From JBEBGV01 sp040081265 (GTDB lineage Bacteria; Acidobacteriota; Vicinamibacteria; Vicinamibacterales; UBA2999), in NCBI GenBank assembly GCA_040081265.1, contig JBEBGV010000048.1, positions 1 to 36,070 on the forward strand: a DNA stretch of 36,070 nucleotides, in the 5' to 3' direction. How positions within the stretch are numbered: position 1 is the stretch's first letter; the number at the start of each line of letters is the position of its first letter. Made by a program: the position numbers and the translations under genes. The notes under the pieces are model-generated. The model searched no databases. It worked only from the letters and a program-made list of their open reading frames with translations, and was not told where the DNA came from. Of the stretch, positions 33,918 to 36,070 are shown in pieces.

Positions 33918-36070
33918 TTACGGATCCGACCCGCTGCGTCCTTGTGACGCCACACCCGCCTGCCAGTTCAGCATCACCACGATGGGTTCAACGCGATCCG
34001 GGCGATCGCGCGACAGCACCAGGAACCGACTGCCGTCGCGGGTCACGTCGAAGTTGTGTGGAAACAGCGGGAGCAGCCCCGCGAACAGCGAACTCGACCG
34101 CCCCCAGGTCAGCTCGGCAACGGGCTTGGTTGCGCTTACGTCCACCTGCATCAGCCGGCCGCCGGCGTCGTAGAACAGTGCCTTACTGTCCGCGCCCCAG
34201 ATCGGCTTGGCCGCGCGCGGCGTGTTCGACACCTGCCACTTTCCGCCTGACGCGGGAAACGCCTGCACGAACACCTGGGGTGAGCCGAGTTCGTCAGACA
34301 TATACGCCAGCCAGCGGCCGTCCGGCGAGAGCGCGCCAGCCTGCTCGGTGAAGGGCGTGCCGAGCAGCTTCATGGCCCGCCGCTCCCCCGCGAGCGGCAA
34401 CGCCCACAGGTCCGTTTTCGTCGCCGCGTTCTGCGCCTCGAAGACCAGGTACCGGCCGTCAGCCGACCAGTCGTTGACCATCTTGTGGTCGGCGCTCGCG
34501 AACAGGAGCTCTTCGTCTCCCGTGCCGTTGGCGTTCTTCACGTAGATATCGAACACGCCGCCCCGGCGATTCGACACGAACGCGATGCGCTGTCCGTCCG
34601 GCGACCACACCGGCGTGTCCTCTGTTGCGGCGTCGAAGGTCAGCCGTGTTGACGTAGCCCGAGCGAGATCCACGATCCAGATGTCCGCGCCGGCGTCTTC
34701 TCTGGCCACCGCGAGCCGGCTGTCGTCGGGCGACAGGCGTGGATTCACGTACGCGGCGGCGGGTCCCACGAGTCCGGAGCGCTGGCCGAGTCGGTCTATC
34801 CACGCGAGCACGCGGTTCACGCCCGAGCGCCCGGGGCGGTAGGCGAGGACCCCATTCGCCGACACCGAGACACCCGCCGCGGCCTGTTCCGGCGCAGTGT
34901 CGAGGTCGCCAGCCACCCGCACCGGTGTCCCGACCAGTCCGAGGCGGCCCGTGTCGAACCGCTGAGCCATCAGGACGCCGTCTTGGCCGAACAGCAGCAG
35001 GTCCGGCGGGGAGAAACGCGGCCCGATCGAGCTCGGTCCGATGCGGCGGATCTCGCCGGAATCGATCGAAACGACGTAGATCCCGGACTCGTCGGCCGAG
35101 GCGGACTCCAGGTGAAACAGGATGTGCTCGCCGTCTGGCAGAAACACCGGATACCGATACGACAGCACACCTCTCGGCTTGCCAACCAAAGCCAATGGCG
35201 TGGCAGAACCGCCCGACGCGGGCACGCGGAACGGTCCGACCGCCGGATCTCCCACGAAGACGATCGTGCCCTGCGCGTTCCAGGTGCAGCCGCGACCGAT
35301 ATTAGCGCCGTTGGCGGCGCCGGCGAGCACCTGCTGCGGACCCCCGCCCGCGTCCATCATGCGGAGCTCCCCGCCGACGAAGAACGCCAGCGACCGGCCG
35401 TCGGGAGACCAGCACGGCCATGTCGCGCCCTCGGTGCCCTGCAGGAACGTGCCTTCGACACGGTCGATCGGGCGAACCCAAAGCAGATCCCTGGCAGCGT
35501 CGGATGGTTCGGCACCTGGAGGACGCACGCGCGCCACGAGGCTGCGGCCGTCTGGCGACACGGCGAAGAGGTACGGGCCGTTGCCGCCTTCATCGCTGAC
35601 GGGCGCGTCAACTTCGAACGCCACGAGAGGCGCGACGGGCGGTTCGGACCGCGGCAGCCCGCCCATCGCAGCCGCCGCAAGGCCGGCCAAGACGCCGACG
35701 ACGGCAGCCGCGGTAGCCCACAGCAGCACCCGGCGGCCTCCGCGAGGGTGACGTGCGGCGATCGACTCGTCCGAGGGCGACGTTGCCAGCGCCCGATGAC
35801 CGCGCAGGATGAAGAGGGCGCCGGCGATATCGCCGAGACGGGTCTTCCGGTCCTTGGTCAGGCACTGCTGCACGAGCAGGCGGATGGACGCGGGCGTTGT
35901 AGCGGGGAGCTTCGTCCAGTCAGGATCGAGACGGGCGACCGCACCGAGCACGTCCACCATGTCGTCGCCGGTGAAGGCGCGCGCGCCCGTGAGCATCTCG
36001 TAGAGCACGGCGCCGAACGCCCAGACGTCACTGCGCTTGTCCGCCGGCCGGCCCTTGGCCTGTTCGGGGC
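33918..36070 (-). CDS. Ser/Thr protein kinase with C-terminal TolB/WD40-like propeller (5' end outside window)
   Basis: The visible part is about 717 codons and stays open to the right edge. The frame at the edge reads PEQAKGRPADKRSDVWAFGAVLYEMLTG, the APE-like/subdomain IX region of a Hanks-type kinase; the catalytic loop and ATP site lie outside the window. After the kinase comes a membrane helix (VLLWATAAAVVGVLAGLAAAAMGG) and then a propeller with repeats such as FAVSPDGRSLVARV, CWSPDGRSLAFF, RLSPDDSRLAVARE, VWSPDGQRIAFVSN, WSADGRYLVFE and ALSPDGRWLAYMSD. Kinase-propeller fusions of this kind are frequent in Acidobacteriota. The propeller probably faces the periplasm. The ligand and targets are unknown. 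Confidence 0.9.
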   Translation of the reverse strand, partial: PEQAKGRPADKRSDVWAFGAVLYEMLTGARAFTGDDMVDVLGAVARLDPDWTKLPATTPASIRLLVQQCLTKDRKTRLGDIAGALFILRGHRALATSPSDESIAARHPRGGRRVLLWATAAAVVGVLAGLAAAAMGGLPRSEPPVAPLVAFEVDAPVSDEGGNGPYLFAVSPDGRSLVARVRPPGAEPSDAARDLLWVRPIDRVEGTFLQGTEGATWPCWSPDGRSLAFFVGGELRMMDAGGGPQQVLAGAANGANIGRGCTWNAQGTIVFVGDPAVGPFRVPASGGSATPLALVGKPRGVLSYRYPVFLPDGEHILFHLESASADESGIYVVSIDSGEIRRIGPSSIGPRFSPPDLLLFGQDGVLMAQRFDTGRLGLVGTPVRVAGDLDTAPEQAAAGVSVSANGVLAYRPGRSGVNRVLAWIDRLGQRSGLVGPAAAYVNPRLSPDDSRLAVAREDAGADIWIVDLARATSTRLTFDAATEDTPVWSPDGQRIAFVSNRRGGVFDIYVKNANGTGDEELLFASADHKMVNDWSADGRYLVFEAQNAATKTDLWALPLAGERRAMKLLGTPFTEQAGALSPDGRWLAYMSDELGSPQVFVQAFPASGGKWQVSNTPRAAKPIWGADSKALFYDAGGRLMQVDVSATKPVAELTWGRSSSLFAGLLPLFPHNFDVTRDGSRFLVLSRDRPDRVEPIVVMLNWQAGVASQGRSGSDP

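Overview
The window looks like chromosomal DNA of a GC-rich Gram-negative bacterium. Lipoproteins, BamD and c-type cytochromes show an outer membrane and periplasm. A kinase fused to a TolB-like propeller, a PEP-CTERM protein, SMP-30-type propellers and a secreted family I associate with Acidobacteriota all point to that phylum, possibly the Vicinamibacterales. The placement is inference from gene content; no rRNA gene is present.

Left edge (1-2400): this is the most unusual part. Four integron-type attC sites (107-153, 1009-1082, 1857-1929, 2327-2395) lie head-to-tail, each placed just after a single gene. They delimit three complete gene cassettes: a ModA-like binding protein, a nucleotidyltransferase-fold protein and a VOC/glyoxalase-like protein. 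No integron integrase is visible, so within this window it is a cluster of attC sites lacking an integrase (CALIN). The edge of an IS481-like insertion sequence, with the first codons of its transposase, directly abuts the first attC. A small lipoprotein ORF follows the last attC and may mark a decayed terminal cassette.

2400-7140: accessory and hypothetical genes. These are a dienelactone-hydrolase-family protein, a DUF3303-like protein, a small conserved protein, a J-domain/coiled-coil protein, an orphan PEP-CTERM surface protein, a tiny secreted protein and an AAA ATPase.

7140-19440: metabolism. An unusual zinc-ribbon/SDR fusion is transcribed divergently from a complete livKHMGF branched-chain amino-acid ABC transporter operon with a readable sigma70-type promoter. 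Then come two monoheme c-type cytochromes (one P460-like), an SMP-30-like propeller and a YbaY-like lipoprotein. A three-gene overlapping unit follows: ring-cleaving dioxygenase, an unknown secreted protein and an MBL-fold hydrolase.

19440-30180: core genes. Phosphomannomutase and a nucleotidyltransferase for NDP-sugars form a pair. PgsA is divergent from them. A long minus-strand run, aroC-def-fmt-rsmB-PASTA-rpe-ybgC-bamD-hypothetical, joins protein maturation, tRNA/rRNA modification, pentose phosphate metabolism and outer-membrane assembly; many junctions overlap by 4 nt. The PASTA protein sits where many Gram-positive genomes carry the prpC-prkC-rsgA genes but has no kinase domain.

30180-36070: a large sigma54-dependent activator with a long non-receiver N-terminus, a Phd/VapC-type toxin-antitoxin pair with an apparently leaderless promoter, and the C-terminal part of a Ser/Thr kinase with a TolB/WD40-like propeller that runs off the right edge. 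No tRNA, rRNA or CRISPR array was recognised, and no gene-free stretch longer than about 300 bases remains.
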